Origin: Flavisphingomonas formosensis
GTDB taxonomy: Bacteria > Pseudomonadota > Alphaproteobacteria > Sphingomonadales > Sphingomonadaceae
Length of the DNA: 64,000 nucleotides
Assembly: GCF_009755815.1 (NCBI RefSeq)
Contig: NZ_WRPK01000002.1
Span: 558,001 to 622,000 of the forward strand
Direction: 5' to 3'
Positions 56,346-64,000 of this stretch are shown piece after piece. Every line of letters starts with the position of its first letter. Within the stretch, counting starts at the first letter, position 1. The position numbers and the translations under genes were made by a program. Below the pieces are notes generated by a model that was given only the letters and a program-made list of their open reading frames with translations, was not told where the DNA came from and ran no database searches.

Positions 56346-58811
56346 ATGAAGGGCGTGACAATTCTTCTGGCGACCAGTGCGATCGCGTTGCCTGTTTCGG
56401 CGCATGCACAAGCTACGGACGCGGCAAGCGCCAATACCGACACGAGCGACATCATCGTAACAGCCGTCGCGCGCGGGCAGAACAAACTCGACAGTTCGAT
56501 CTCCGTGAGCTCGCTCAGCGCAGAGCAGTTGCAGACATCCGCCCCCCGCTCCGTGGCCGAAGTCTTTCGCAATATTCCCGGCATACGGTCCGAATCCTCG
56601 GGCGGCGAGGGCAATGCCAACATCGCCGTACGCGGCCTGCCGGTCGCATCGGGCGGCGCCAAGTTTCTACAGTTGCAAGAGGATGGGCTGCCCGTCCTCG
56701 AATATGGCGACATCACTTTCGGAAATGCCGACATCTTCCTGCGCGCCGACTTCAACGTGGCGCGTGTCGAGGCAATACGCGGCGGCTCGGCGTCGACCTT
56801 TGCATCCAATTCGCCGGGTGGCGTGATCAATCTCATCTCGAAGACGGGCGAGCAGGAGGGCGGCGCAATCCAAGCTTCGACCGGACTCGACTACAGCGAT
56901 TACCGGCTCGACCTCGATTATGGTGGGCATCTGACCGACAGCCTGCGCTTTCATATCGGCGGCTTCTATCGCCAAGGGACAGGGCCGCGTCAGGCCGGCT
57001 ATGACGGCAACAAGGGCGGACAGCTCAAGTTCAACATCACCAAGGAGTTCACCGGCGGTTATATCCGACTGTACGGGAAGTATCTCGACGATCGCGCGAT
57101 CGGCTATCTGCCCAATCCCGTCCGGGTAACGGGCACCAACAGCAACCCGCATTACGAGAATATCCCAGGCTTCAGCATAAACCAGGATACGCTGCATTCG
57201 CGCTACATCACACGCAATGTCACACTCGATGGGAATAATAATCCCGTTGTCGACGATATTCGCGACGGCCAGCATCCGATCGTGAAGTCCTTCGGGCTGG
57301 AAAGCCAGTTCGGGCTCGGCGGCGGCTGGCAGGTCACCGAACGCTTCCGCTATTCGGACATTTCCGGCCGGTTCATCTCGAACTTCCCGAGCAATGTGGA
57401 TTCCGCCTCGACGATCGCAACCGCGCTTGGGGGAGCCGGAGCGACGCTGAGCTATGCCAACGGGCCAAAAGCCGGCCAGATCATCAGCAACCCCTCGACC
57501 CTCAACGGCAACGGCCTGCTCGCCCAGATCGTCGTGTTCGATACCAAGCTCAACAGCCTGGACAACATCACCAACGATATTCGAATTACGCGCGACTTCG
57601 CCATAGGCGGCGGCAAGCTCAGTTTCACCGCCGGCTTCTACAAGTCGCGCCAGACGATCGACACCGACTGGTTGTGGACCTCGCTCCTCTCCGACGTGGT
57701 CGGCGGCGGCAATGCGGCGCTGGTCAATGTCCGCAACGCCGCGGGGCAGCTCGTGACCCAGGACGGCGCCTATGCTTATGCGGCGAGCTATTTCGGCGGC
57801 TGCTGTCGGCGCAGCTACAATGTCGATTACAACACCAATGCGCCTTTCGCATCGCTGAGTTACGAAACCGGCAGGCTGACCCTCGACGGCAGCCTGCGCT
57901 ACGATTTCGGCAATGCGCAGGGAACGATTGCCGGGTCCGATCTCGGCGGCGGCCGGGTTGGCACGATCTCCTACGACATTAACGGAGATGGCGTCATTTC
58001 GGATGCCGAGACGCGTGTCGGCGTCATTCCGCTGACGAACCCCGCACCGGTCAAATATAGTTTCAACTACTGGTCCTATTCATTCGGGGCGAACTACCGC
58101 CTCGCCGAGTATTTGGCGATCTTCGCACGATACAGCCGCGGCGGGCGCGCCAATGCGGATCGGCTGCTGTTCGGTCCCGCGGTCAGCACGGTCGATGGCC
58201 ATCTCGTGAGCAGCGATGCCGCGGTCGACATGGTCGACCAGGCCGAGGGCGGCATCAAATATCGTTCGGGCGGACTGGCGCTTTATGCCACCGGCTTCTG
58301 GGCGCGCACCGAGGAACAGAATTTCGAGGCCACCACCCAGACCTTCTTCAACCGCAAATATCGGGCTTATGGCCTGGAGCTGGAGGGCAGCTATCGCATG
58401 GGCGGGTTCAGCCTGACCGCCGGCGGCACCTGGACGAAGGCGAAGATCGTGAGCGACGTTCTCAACCCTGCGGTCGTCGGCAACCGGCCGCGCCGTCAGG
58501 CCGAGTTCGTGTTTCAGGCGACGCCGCAATATGATTTCGGGCCGGCGACGATCGGCGTCAATTTCATCGGCACCACCTCCAGCTACACGCAGGATACGAA
58601 CCAGCTGAAGCTGCCGGGCTACACGACGGTCAACGCCTTCCTGCAATATAGGCCGATCGAGCGTGTCCAGCTCTCGCTCAATGCCAATAATCTCTTCAAC
58701 GTGAAGGGCTTCACCGAGGCGGAGGATGCCTCGATCCCGGCAAATGGCATCGTGCGGGCCCGCTCGATCAACGGCCGCACCGTGTCGGCTGCGGTACGGC
58801 TGAGCTTCTAG
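56346..58811 (+). CDS. TonB-dependent receptor, probable sucrose or oligosaccharide uptake
   Basis: The 821-aa product has a signal peptide (cleaved near AHA), TonB box-like SDIIVTAVARG, plug domain (AEVFRNIPGIRSESSGGEGN, VEAIRGGSASTFASNSPGGV) and a long beta-barrel ending AVRLSF. Its position with a LacI regulator, sugar transporter and GH68 enzyme suggests carbohydrate import, as for SuxA-type receptors in Xanthomonas and Caulobacter, rather than siderophores. ATG 56346 follows AGGGAG; the frame extends to 56316, but this start gives the proper signal peptide. The GH68 gene starts four bases after its stop. Confidence 0.88.
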   Translation: MKGVTILLATSAIALPVSAHAQATDAASANTDTSDIIVTAVARGQNKLDSSISVSSLSAEQLQTSAPRSVAEVFRNIPGIRSESSGGEGNANIAVRGLPVASGGAKFLQLQEDGLPVLEYGDITFGNADIFLRADFNVARVEAIRGGSASTFASNSPGGVINLISKTGEQEGGAIQASTGLDYSDYRLDLDYGGHLTDSLRFHIGGFYRQGTGPRQAGYDGNKGGQLKFNITKEFTGGYIRLYGKYLDDRAIGYLPNPVRVTGTNSNPHYENIPGFSINQDTLHSRYITRNVTLDGNNNPVVDDIRDGQHPIVKSFGLESQFGLGGGWQVTERFRYSDISGRFISNFPSNVDSASTIATALGGAGATLSYANGPKAGQIISNPSTLNGNGLLAQIVVFDTKLNSLDNITNDIRITRDFAIGGGKLSFTAGFYKSRQTIDTDWLWTSLLSDVVGGGNAALVNVRNAAGQLVTQDGAYAYAASYFGGCCRRSYNVDYNTNAPFASLSYETGRLTLDGSLRYDFGNAQGTIAGSDLGGGRVGTISYDINGDGVISDAETRVGVIPLTNPAPVKYSFNYWSYSFGANYRLAEYLAIFARYSRGGRANADRLLFGPAVSTVDGHLVSSDAAVDMVDQAEGGIKYRSGGLALYATGFWARTEEQNFEATTQTFFNRKYRAYGLELEGSYRMGGFSLTAGGTWTKAKIVSDVLNPAVVGNRPRRQAEFVFQATPQYDFGPATIGVNFIGTTSSYTQDTNQLKLPGYTTVNAFLQYRPIERVQLSLNANNLFNVKGFTEAEDASIPANGIVRARSINGRTVSAAVRLSF

Positions 58812-58815
58812 AGAC

Positions 58816-59976
58816 ATGAGCATCGCGGCGGCAGCGACAGTGGAGAGACCAGCGAACGTGAAGATCGAGACTTTTTGCTGGACCCCGGCGCATGTCGCCG
58901 CGATCGGCGATGCCGCCGGGGCAAGGGTGCCGCCGATCGCGGCCTGCGATCCGGTTCTGCCCGGCATCGACCTCTGGGATCATTGGCCCGTGATCGATCG
59001 GGACGGGCGGACGGTGCAATTCGACGGTGGCCCGCTCGTCATCGCGCTCTCGGCGCCGGTTCTGCCCGACCCCGACGCGCGCCATGCCGTCGCCCGGCTG
59101 AGACTCATGCAGAAGGGTGAGCATGGCTGGCGCGACTTCGGGCACCTCTTGCCCGACGGCTTCGATCCCGGCAGCCGCGAATGGGCGGGAACTGCCGTGC
59201 TGGAGGCCGATGGCAGGACATTGTCGCTATACTACACCTCGGCCGGTGTCCGCGGGGAGAGCGAGCCGAGCTTCCTGCAACGGCTCCTGCTGACGCGCGG
59301 CACGCTGACGATCGATGATGACGGTGCGCGGGTCGAGGACTGGAGCATGCCGATCGATCTCGCCACGCCCGATGACGAATTTTACCAAGCGGACATGGCA
59401 GGCGGCGGGATAGTCGGCACCATCAAGGCATTCCGCGACCCCTTTCCCGTCGTCGATGGGGATAGCGGGACGGAATATGTCCTGTTCGCAGCGTCGAAAC
59501 CGGGCTCGTCTTCCAAGTGGAACGGGCTGATCGGAGTTGCCCGGCTCGCGGAAGGGAAATGCACGCTCCTTCCTCCGCTGGTCGATGCCGATGGTGTCAA
59601 CAATGAGTTGGAGCGTCCGCACATCGTTCGTCACGCCGGCCGCTTCTATCTCTTCTGGTCGACCCAGGCCAAGGTCTTCGCCGAAGGGACACCCAAGGGA
59701 CCAAACGGCCTTTACGGCCTCGTCTCCGATCACCTCCTCGGACCCTGGCGGCCGCTCAACGCCACGGGGCTCGTGCTCGCCAATCCGATGGAGGCGCCGT
59801 TTCAGGCCTATAGCTGGCTCGTGCTCGACGATCTCACCGTCTGGAGCTTCGCCGATCTCGTGGGATTGGCCGAAGCTCCGCGCGATCTTGCCGAGGCTCG
59901 CCGTGCTTTTGCCGGAACGCCGGCGCCCGTGATCCAGCTTGCGATCGAGGGCGACGTCAGTCGGATCGTCGCGTGA
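58816..59976 (+). CDS. GH68 family fructosyl hydrolase/transferase, probable intracellular sucrase
   Basis: The 386-aa product has the three GH68 catalytic regions: Asp55 in WDHWP (nucleophile), EWAGTA, Asp208 in FRDP (transition-state stabiliser) and Glu266 in ELERP (acid/base). GH68 enzymes are levansucrases, inulosucrases and beta-fructofuranosidases acting on sucrose. No signal peptide is visible, and a sucrose-type MFS transporter is encoded nearby, so cytoplasmic hydrolysis of sucrose is likely. GTG 58858 with GGAGAG upstream is an alternative start. Its stop overlaps the fructokinase start (GTGA), indicating coupled translation. Confidence 0.88.
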   Translation: MSIAAAATVERPANVKIETFCWTPAHVAAIGDAAGARVPPIAACDPVLPGIDLWDHWPVIDRDGRTVQFDGGPLVIALSAPVLPDPDARHAVARLRLMQKGEHGWRDFGHLLPDGFDPGSREWAGTAVLEADGRTLSLYYTSAGVRGESEPSFLQRLLLTRGTLTIDDDGARVEDWSMPIDLATPDDEFYQADMAGGGIVGTIKAFRDPFPVVDGDSGTEYVLFAASKPGSSSKWNGLIGVARLAEGKCTLLPPLVDADGVNNELERPHIVRHAGRFYLFWSTQAKVFAEGTPKGPNGLYGLVSDHLLGPWRPLNATGLVLANPMEAPFQAYSWLVLDDLTVWSFADLVGLAEAPRDLAEARRAFAGTPAPVIQLAIEGDVSRIVA

Positions 59977-60898
59977 AATCCCCGCCTCTCGTCGCGTCGC
60001 TCGAATTGGGCGGCACGAAATGTATCGCTTCGCTGGCGTCGGGACGGCACATCCGCCGAACGGAACGGGTCGCAACCGGAGATCAACCCGAACGGACGCT
60101 GTCTGCGCTGCTCGATATCCTTGGCCGCTGGCATGCCGACACGCCGTTCGCGGCGATCGGGATAGCGAGCTTCGGTCCGCTCGGCCTGCACCCGGACCGC
60201 GCCGATTTCGGGCGGATCCTGAAGACGCCCAAGCCCGGCTGTCGCAGGCCGACATCCTGGGCGCGGTTCGTGCGCGGTTCGACCTGCCTTTGGGGTTCGA
60301 TACCGATGTCGGCGCTGCGGCGCTGGCGGAAGGGCTTTGGGGCGCCTCGATCGGTTGCGGCACCCACGCTTATCTGACCGTGGGGACGGGCGTCGGGCTG
60401 GGTTTGGTCATCGATGGCAGCATCCACCATGGCTCGCTCCACCCGGAAGCCGGACATGTTCGGCTTCGCCGTTCTCCCGGTGACGACTTCAACGGCATCT
60501 GCCCTTTCCACGGCGATTGCCTGGAAGGCCTGATCAGCGGGCCGGCGCTTGCCGAGCGCGCGAGCGGGCCGGCGCATGATCTGCCGGCGAACGCGGTGCT
60601 TTGGGATCATGTCGCGCATGACCTGGCCGAACTGATGGCGATGCTGCTCCTGACCACGGCGGCTGAGCGCATCCTGATAGGGGGCGGCGTTGTGCTGGGG
60701 CGGCCCATGCTGCTGCCCCGGATCCACGCCGCGACAGCGCAGCGCCTGAACGACTATCTGTACGGGTGCGGCGCGGCGGACTTGCAGAAGCGCATCCGCT
60801 TTGCGGGACTGGGAGCGGACGCCGGGCCCCTGGGCGGTGCCGCGCTCGCGCTTGCGGCTCTCGACGGCCACGGCGTCCGTGCCGTGCCAGCGGCCTGA
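59973..60898 (+). pseudogene. ROK-family fructokinase, frameshifted
   Basis: The frame from GTG 59973 encodes the N-terminal half of a ROK sugar kinase (VASLELGGTKCIASLASGRH, IGIASFGPLGL, RILKTPKPG) and then goes out of register near 60241. The rest continues in the next frame: LSQADILGAVRARFDLPLGF, GTGVGLGLVIDGSIHHGSLH, and the metal-binding ICPFHGDCLEGLISGPALAE, to a stop at 60898. The family expects KPGWS at the junction; GGCTGTCGC lacks one G compared with GGCTGGTCGC. The product would phosphorylate fructose released by the GH68 enzyme. Real mutation and a base-calling error cannot be told apart here. Confidence 0.88.
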
Positions 60899-60922
60899 CT
60901 TCCGGCGAGGGCCGATCGCCTG

Positions 60923-62362
60923 ATGCGAACGCGATCATCGAGCTTGCTGCTCTTCGGTGCGACCGGCGACCTAGCCCGGCGGATGCTGTTGCCATCGCTG
61001 TTCGGCCTCGATCGCGATGGTCTCCTGCCCGAGCGAATGAGGATCATCGGCACCGCGCACACGACCCTCGACGATGCAGGCTTTCGTCGATCCGTCACGG
61101 ACGCGCTCGAGCAGCATGGGGAGATCGGGCGAAGCAGCTCCGACGATATGGCGCGCTTTCTTTCGCGCCTCTCTTATGTCCAACTCGACGTGCGCGACCC
61201 TCGACAGTTCGAGACCCTCGCCGAATCGGTGGGTCGCACGGATGAGCCGATCGCGATCTTCCTGTCTACCGCGCCCTCGCTGTTCAGCCAGACCATCATG
61301 GGCCTTGCCGACGCCGGTCTTGCGGGCGAGTCCAGCCGTCTTGCGCTCGAGAAGCCGCTCGGCAGCGATTTCGCCTCCAGTTGCGCGATCAACGACGTCG
61401 TCGCCAACGCTTTCTCCGAGGCGCGGACATTTCGACTCGATCATTATCTCGGGAAGGAGACGGTGCAGAACCTGATCGCACTGCGCTTCGCCAATGCCCT
61501 TTTCGAGCCGCTCTGGAATGCACGTGGGATCGAGCATGTCCAGATCACGGTGTCCGAGACGGTCGGGCTCGAGGGGCGGGCCGGCTATTTCGACGGCATG
61601 GGATCGCTGCGCGACATGGTGCAGAACCATATGCTTCAACTGCTGGCGCTTGTCGCGATGGAACCGCCTGGGCGGTTCGAACCGACGGCGGTCCGCGATG
61701 AGAAGGTCAAGGTGCTGCGCGCCTTGCGCAAGGTCGGGCCGCGCGACAGCGTGACCGGGCAATATGTCGCAGGCGCGATCGGAGGCGCGGCAGTTGCTGG
61801 CTATGCCGAAGAACTTGGCAAATCTTCAGACACGGAGACCTTCGTCGCCATCAAGGCGCATGTCGACAATTGGCGATGGAAGGGTGTGCCTTTCTATCTG
61901 CGGACCGGCAAACGACTGCCCGTCAGGCGCTCCGAGATCGTGATCCAGTTCAAGCAGATTCCCCACTCAATCTTCGGGGATGCACCGATCCAGGCGAACA
62001 GGCTCGTGATCGAGCTCCAGCCCGACGAGAATATCCGCCTGCTAATGATGGCGAAGCAGCCCGGGCTGGACCGGTCCGGCATCCGCCTGCGCCAGGTGCC
62101 GCTCGACCTTGGAGTGACAGACGCTTTTGCCGACGCCCGTCGCCGTATCGCCTATGAGCGCCTTCTGCTGGATCTCATCGAAGGGGATCCTACCCTGTTC
62201 GTGCGCCGGGATGAGGTGGAGGCCCAATGGACCTGGATCGACGCGATCCGAGCGGGCTGGACAACGAGCGTCACGACGCCGCGCCCCTATGCGGCAGGGA
62301 CCTGGGGGCCATCCGCGGCGATCGCGTTGGCGGAGCGAGATGGGGTGAGTTGGCATGAATGA
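60923..62362 (+). CDS. zwf: Glucose-6-phosphate dehydrogenase
   Basis: The 479-aa product oxidises glucose-6-phosphate to 6-phosphogluconolactone, feeding the Entner-Doudoroff and pentose-phosphate pathways. Family features are the N-terminal LLLFGATGDLARRMLLPSLF, the active-site RLDHYLGKETVQNLIALRFA, and VPFYLRTGKRLPVRRSEIVI. Length is normal. It lies 24 bp after the fructokinase frame in the same direction, so it is the probable last gene of the sucrose operon, turning the glucose half of sucrose (after phosphorylation) into central metabolism. Confidence 0.95.
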   Translation: MRTRSSSLLLFGATGDLARRMLLPSLFGLDRDGLLPERMRIIGTAHTTLDDAGFRRSVTDALEQHGEIGRSSSDDMARFLSRLSYVQLDVRDPRQFETLAESVGRTDEPIAIFLSTAPSLFSQTIMGLADAGLAGESSRLALEKPLGSDFASSCAINDVVANAFSEARTFRLDHYLGKETVQNLIALRFANALFEPLWNARGIEHVQITVSETVGLEGRAGYFDGMGSLRDMVQNHMLQLLALVAMEPPGRFEPTAVRDEKVKVLRALRKVGPRDSVTGQYVAGAIGGAAVAGYAEELGKSSDTETFVAIKAHVDNWRWKGVPFYLRTGKRLPVRRSEIVIQFKQIPHSIFGDAPIQANRLVIELQPDENIRLLMMAKQPGLDRSGIRLRQVPLDLGVTDAFADARRRIAYERLLLDLIEGDPTLFVRRDEVEAQWTWIDAIRAGWTTSVTTPRPYAAGTWGPSAAIALAERDGVSWHE

Positions 62363-62480
62363 GCGAGCGACCGACGCAGGATTTTTGCGGTAGACTTCGG
62401 CGTCCGCTCCCAGATTGCGGTCACGCGCGCCGCGGGGAGCATCTGTCGCAGGCCTGCGAAGGATAGGATCGGCTCGCGGA

Positions 62481-63410
62481 TTACGACCCCGCCCTTGCCG
62501 CACCTGCCCTGACATGCTCCGTCATGCCCTGTACCAGCGCGTCGAAGACGATCCGCATGCGCCTGGTCGAGCGCAGGTCTTCATGTATCGCGATCCAGAC
62601 GGGAAGATGGGCGCTGAAGGTGTCGGACAGGACCGGAACCAGCGCGGGGTCACGGCGGGCGATCGGGTCCTGCATCACGCCGATGCCGATGCCGGCACGC
62701 ACCATCGCAATCTGGGCGAGTTGGTTGTCGGTGCGCAGCGCGAACTGCGGCATGTCGGGCCAGACCGCGTTGATCGATCGGAGCGAGGCCGCGTCGCGGT
62801 CGAAACCGATGATCGCATGGCGATGAAGGTCGGTCGCGCTCGCGATCGGTGCCGTCCGCGCCAGATAGTCGCGATGTGCGTAGAGGCCAAGGCATATCCG
62901 TCCGACAGACTTTACGAGCAGGGCCTTCTGCTTCGGCTCTGTCATTCGGATCGCCAGATCGGCATCGCGCCGCAGCAGGTCGGATGGCGCGTCGGTGAGC
63001 AGCAGCTCCAAGGTCAGCCTGGGATGAGCCGCATGCAGCGGAGCCAGGATTTGCGGCAGAACCTCGGCGCCGATCACCTCGCTTGCGCTGATCCGGACGA
63101 CTCCGCCAGCCGCATCCGCCGGGGCCGAGGCGCTGCGGATCAACGCCGCGGCCGCGGCGGCCATCGCCTCGGCATGAGGCGCCAGCGCCAGGGCGGTCTC
63201 GGTCGGCTGAAGCCCGCGTGCCGAGCGCGTGAAGAGGGCGTCCGTGCCCAGGGCCGCTTCCAACTCCGCGATGTGGCGGCCCGCAGTCGGCTGCGTGAGA
63301 CCGAGCGCACGGGCTGCGCTCGACAGGCTGCCCTTGCGCATCACTGCGTCGAAGGTCCGCCACAAATCCCAGCCAGGGTCGATATCCATGCATCGATGTA
63401 TAGCAGCCAT
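62481..63410 (-). CDS. LysR-family transcriptional regulator
   Basis: The 309-aa product has a LysR winged helix (DLWRTFDAVMRKGSLSSAAR, LTQPTAGRHIAELEAALG) and a co-inducer binding domain (GVVRISASEVIGAEVLPQIL onward). ATG 63410 with GGAGAG four bases upstream is used; ATG 63389 is an alternative. It is divergent from the epimerase gene (start 63478). Two ATGCAT sequences with related flanks lie at 63388-63393 and 63409-63414 in the divergent region, near the LysR start, and may be part of the operator. The inducer is unknown. Confidence 0.9.
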   Translation of the reverse strand: MAAIHRCMDIDPGWDLWRTFDAVMRKGSLSSAARALGLTQPTAGRHIAELEAALGTDALFTRSARGLQPTETALALAPHAEAMAAAAAALIRSASAPADAAGGVVRISASEVIGAEVLPQILAPLHAAHPRLTLELLLTDAPSDLLRRDADLAIRMTEPKQKALLVKSVGRICLGLYAHRDYLARTAPIASATDLHRHAIIGFDRDAASLRSINAVWPDMPQFALRTDNQLAQIAMVRAGIGIGVMQDPIARRDPALVPVLSDTFSAHLPVWIAIHEDLRSTRRMRIVFDALVQGMTEHVRAGAARAGS

Positions 63411-63477
63411 GCATCTCTCCGCAATTTTCGTCTAGCCGCGCCCGGTCCATCTCTGTCCCGTGGCAAGGAGATGAACC

Positions 63478-64000
63478 ATGGCGGATGAGGCAAAGAAGGC
63501 GTTGGTGATCGGCGCAACCGGCGGCATTGGCGGCGAAGTCGCACGCGTGTTGCGCGCACGAGGGTGGGCGGTGCGCGCGCTCCACCGCGACCCTGAACGC
63601 GCCCGGGCGAGCAACCCCGATCTGGAGTGGATCAAAGGCGACGCGATGGACCGGACATCGGTCGCCCGCGCTGCCGAAGGCATTCCGGTGATCGTCCACG
63701 GTGCAAACCCGCCCGGCTATCGTAACTGGGCCGGTCTGGTCCTGCCGATGCTCGACAACATGATCGCCGCCGCCGCGGCAAACGGCGCGCATGTGCTGCT
63801 TCCCGGCACGGTATATAATTATGGCCCCGACGCGGGCGAAGCAGTCGACGAGACCGCGCCGCAGAATCCCGTCACGCGGAAGGGCGCCATCCGTGCCGAG
63901 ATGGAACGCCGGTTGCAGAAGGCGAGCCATGAAGGCGTGAAAGCGCTCATCGTTCGCGCGGGCGATTTCTATGGCCCACGCAGCGGCAACAGCTGGCTGG
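63478..64000 (+). CDS. NAD-dependent epimerase/dehydratase family protein, C-terminus cut by window end
   Basis: The visible 174 residues start MADEAKKALVIGATGGIGGE and continue VARVLRARGWAVRALHRD, the Rossmann fold of extended short-chain dehydrogenases. VIVHGANPPGYRNWAG and LLPGTVYNYGPDAGEAVDET follow, the latter with the active-site-type Tyr segment. ATG 63478 follows AAGGAG. Family members act on nucleotide sugars or reduce small carbonyls, and the substrate is unknown. It is divergent from the LysR gene, which probably regulates it. Confidence 0.85.
   Translation, partial: MADEAKKALVIGATGGIGGEVARVLRARGWAVRALHRDPERARASNPDLEWIKGDAMDRTSVARAAEGIPVIVHGANPPGYRNWAGLVLPMLDNMIAAAAANGAHVLLPGTVYNYGPDAGEAVDETAPQNPVTRKGAIRAEMERRLQKASHEGVKALIVRAGDFYGPRSGNSWL

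Overview
The window is GC-rich chromosomal DNA from an alphaproteobacterium, most likely a sphingomonad (Sphingomonas or a close relative). The inference rests on two TonB-dependent receptors with IVVTG/IIVTA-type TonB boxes, an alphaproteobacterial GcrA-type DNA-binding domain, an Rrf2 regulator, many short palindromic intergenic elements, and frequent GTG/TTG starts with GTGA or ATGA gene overlaps. No rRNA, intact tRNA, CRISPR array or complete insertion sequence was recognised.

Layout. 1-5042: end of an ABC-F ATPase, an Rrf2 Fe-S-type regulator, a DUF4142 lipoprotein and a siderophore-type TonB receptor. 5043-12100: an accessory island holding two overlapping AT-rich genes of unknown function (the second with pentapeptide repeats), a decayed gene, a tRNA-like remnant, and a 1054-aa KAP-family P-loop ATPase whose N-terminus is a GcrA-like helix-turn-helix domain. 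12104-19568: a hypothetical protein, an I78 inhibitor lipoprotein, a SPOR lipoprotein, AlkC-like DNA glycosylase, CaiB/BaiF CoA-transferase, LysR regulator and fatty-acid hydroxylase, with repeats between. 19600-32328: an envelope-glycan cluster with five large polytopic membrane proteins (probable GT-C glycosyltransferases), two GtrA proteins, one GtrB-type glycosyltransferase, a methyltransferase and an FAD oxidoreductase. 32396-38861: argG, an EF-hand protein, the rlmN-cfa-plsC group, a hypothetical exported protein and an outer-membrane beta-barrel. 39088-46751: replication genes dnaN, recF and gyrB, with a Gln/Arg-rich repeat lipoprotein and a CHAP protein between them. 46835-53161: kdpDE without kdpFABC, gamma-glutamyltransferase and a membrane-anchored P-loop kinase-like protein. 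53855-62362: a sucrose-utilisation locus. 62481-64000: a LysR regulator divergent from an NAD-dependent epimerase cut by the window end.

How the genes fit together. The clearest functional unit is the sugar locus. A LacI regulator, an SLC45/sucrose-type MFS transporter, a TonB receptor, an apparently cytoplasmic GH68 fructosyl hydrolase, a ROK fructokinase and glucose-6-phosphate dehydrogenase together describe uptake of a sucrose-like sugar across both membranes, intracellular cleavage, and entry into the Entner-Doudoroff or pentose-phosphate route. A perfect 16-nt inverted repeat with two nested CAAACGTTTG operators lies between the divergent transporter and receptor. The fructokinase reading frame is broken by an apparent one-base deletion.

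The best candidates for something undescribed are the GcrA-KAP fusion ATPase with its neighbouring two-gene AT-rich cassette, and the two paralogous membrane proteins sharing an HWSRLVDLPIA/DHHGWQ signature. Functions given for these are inference from domains and context.
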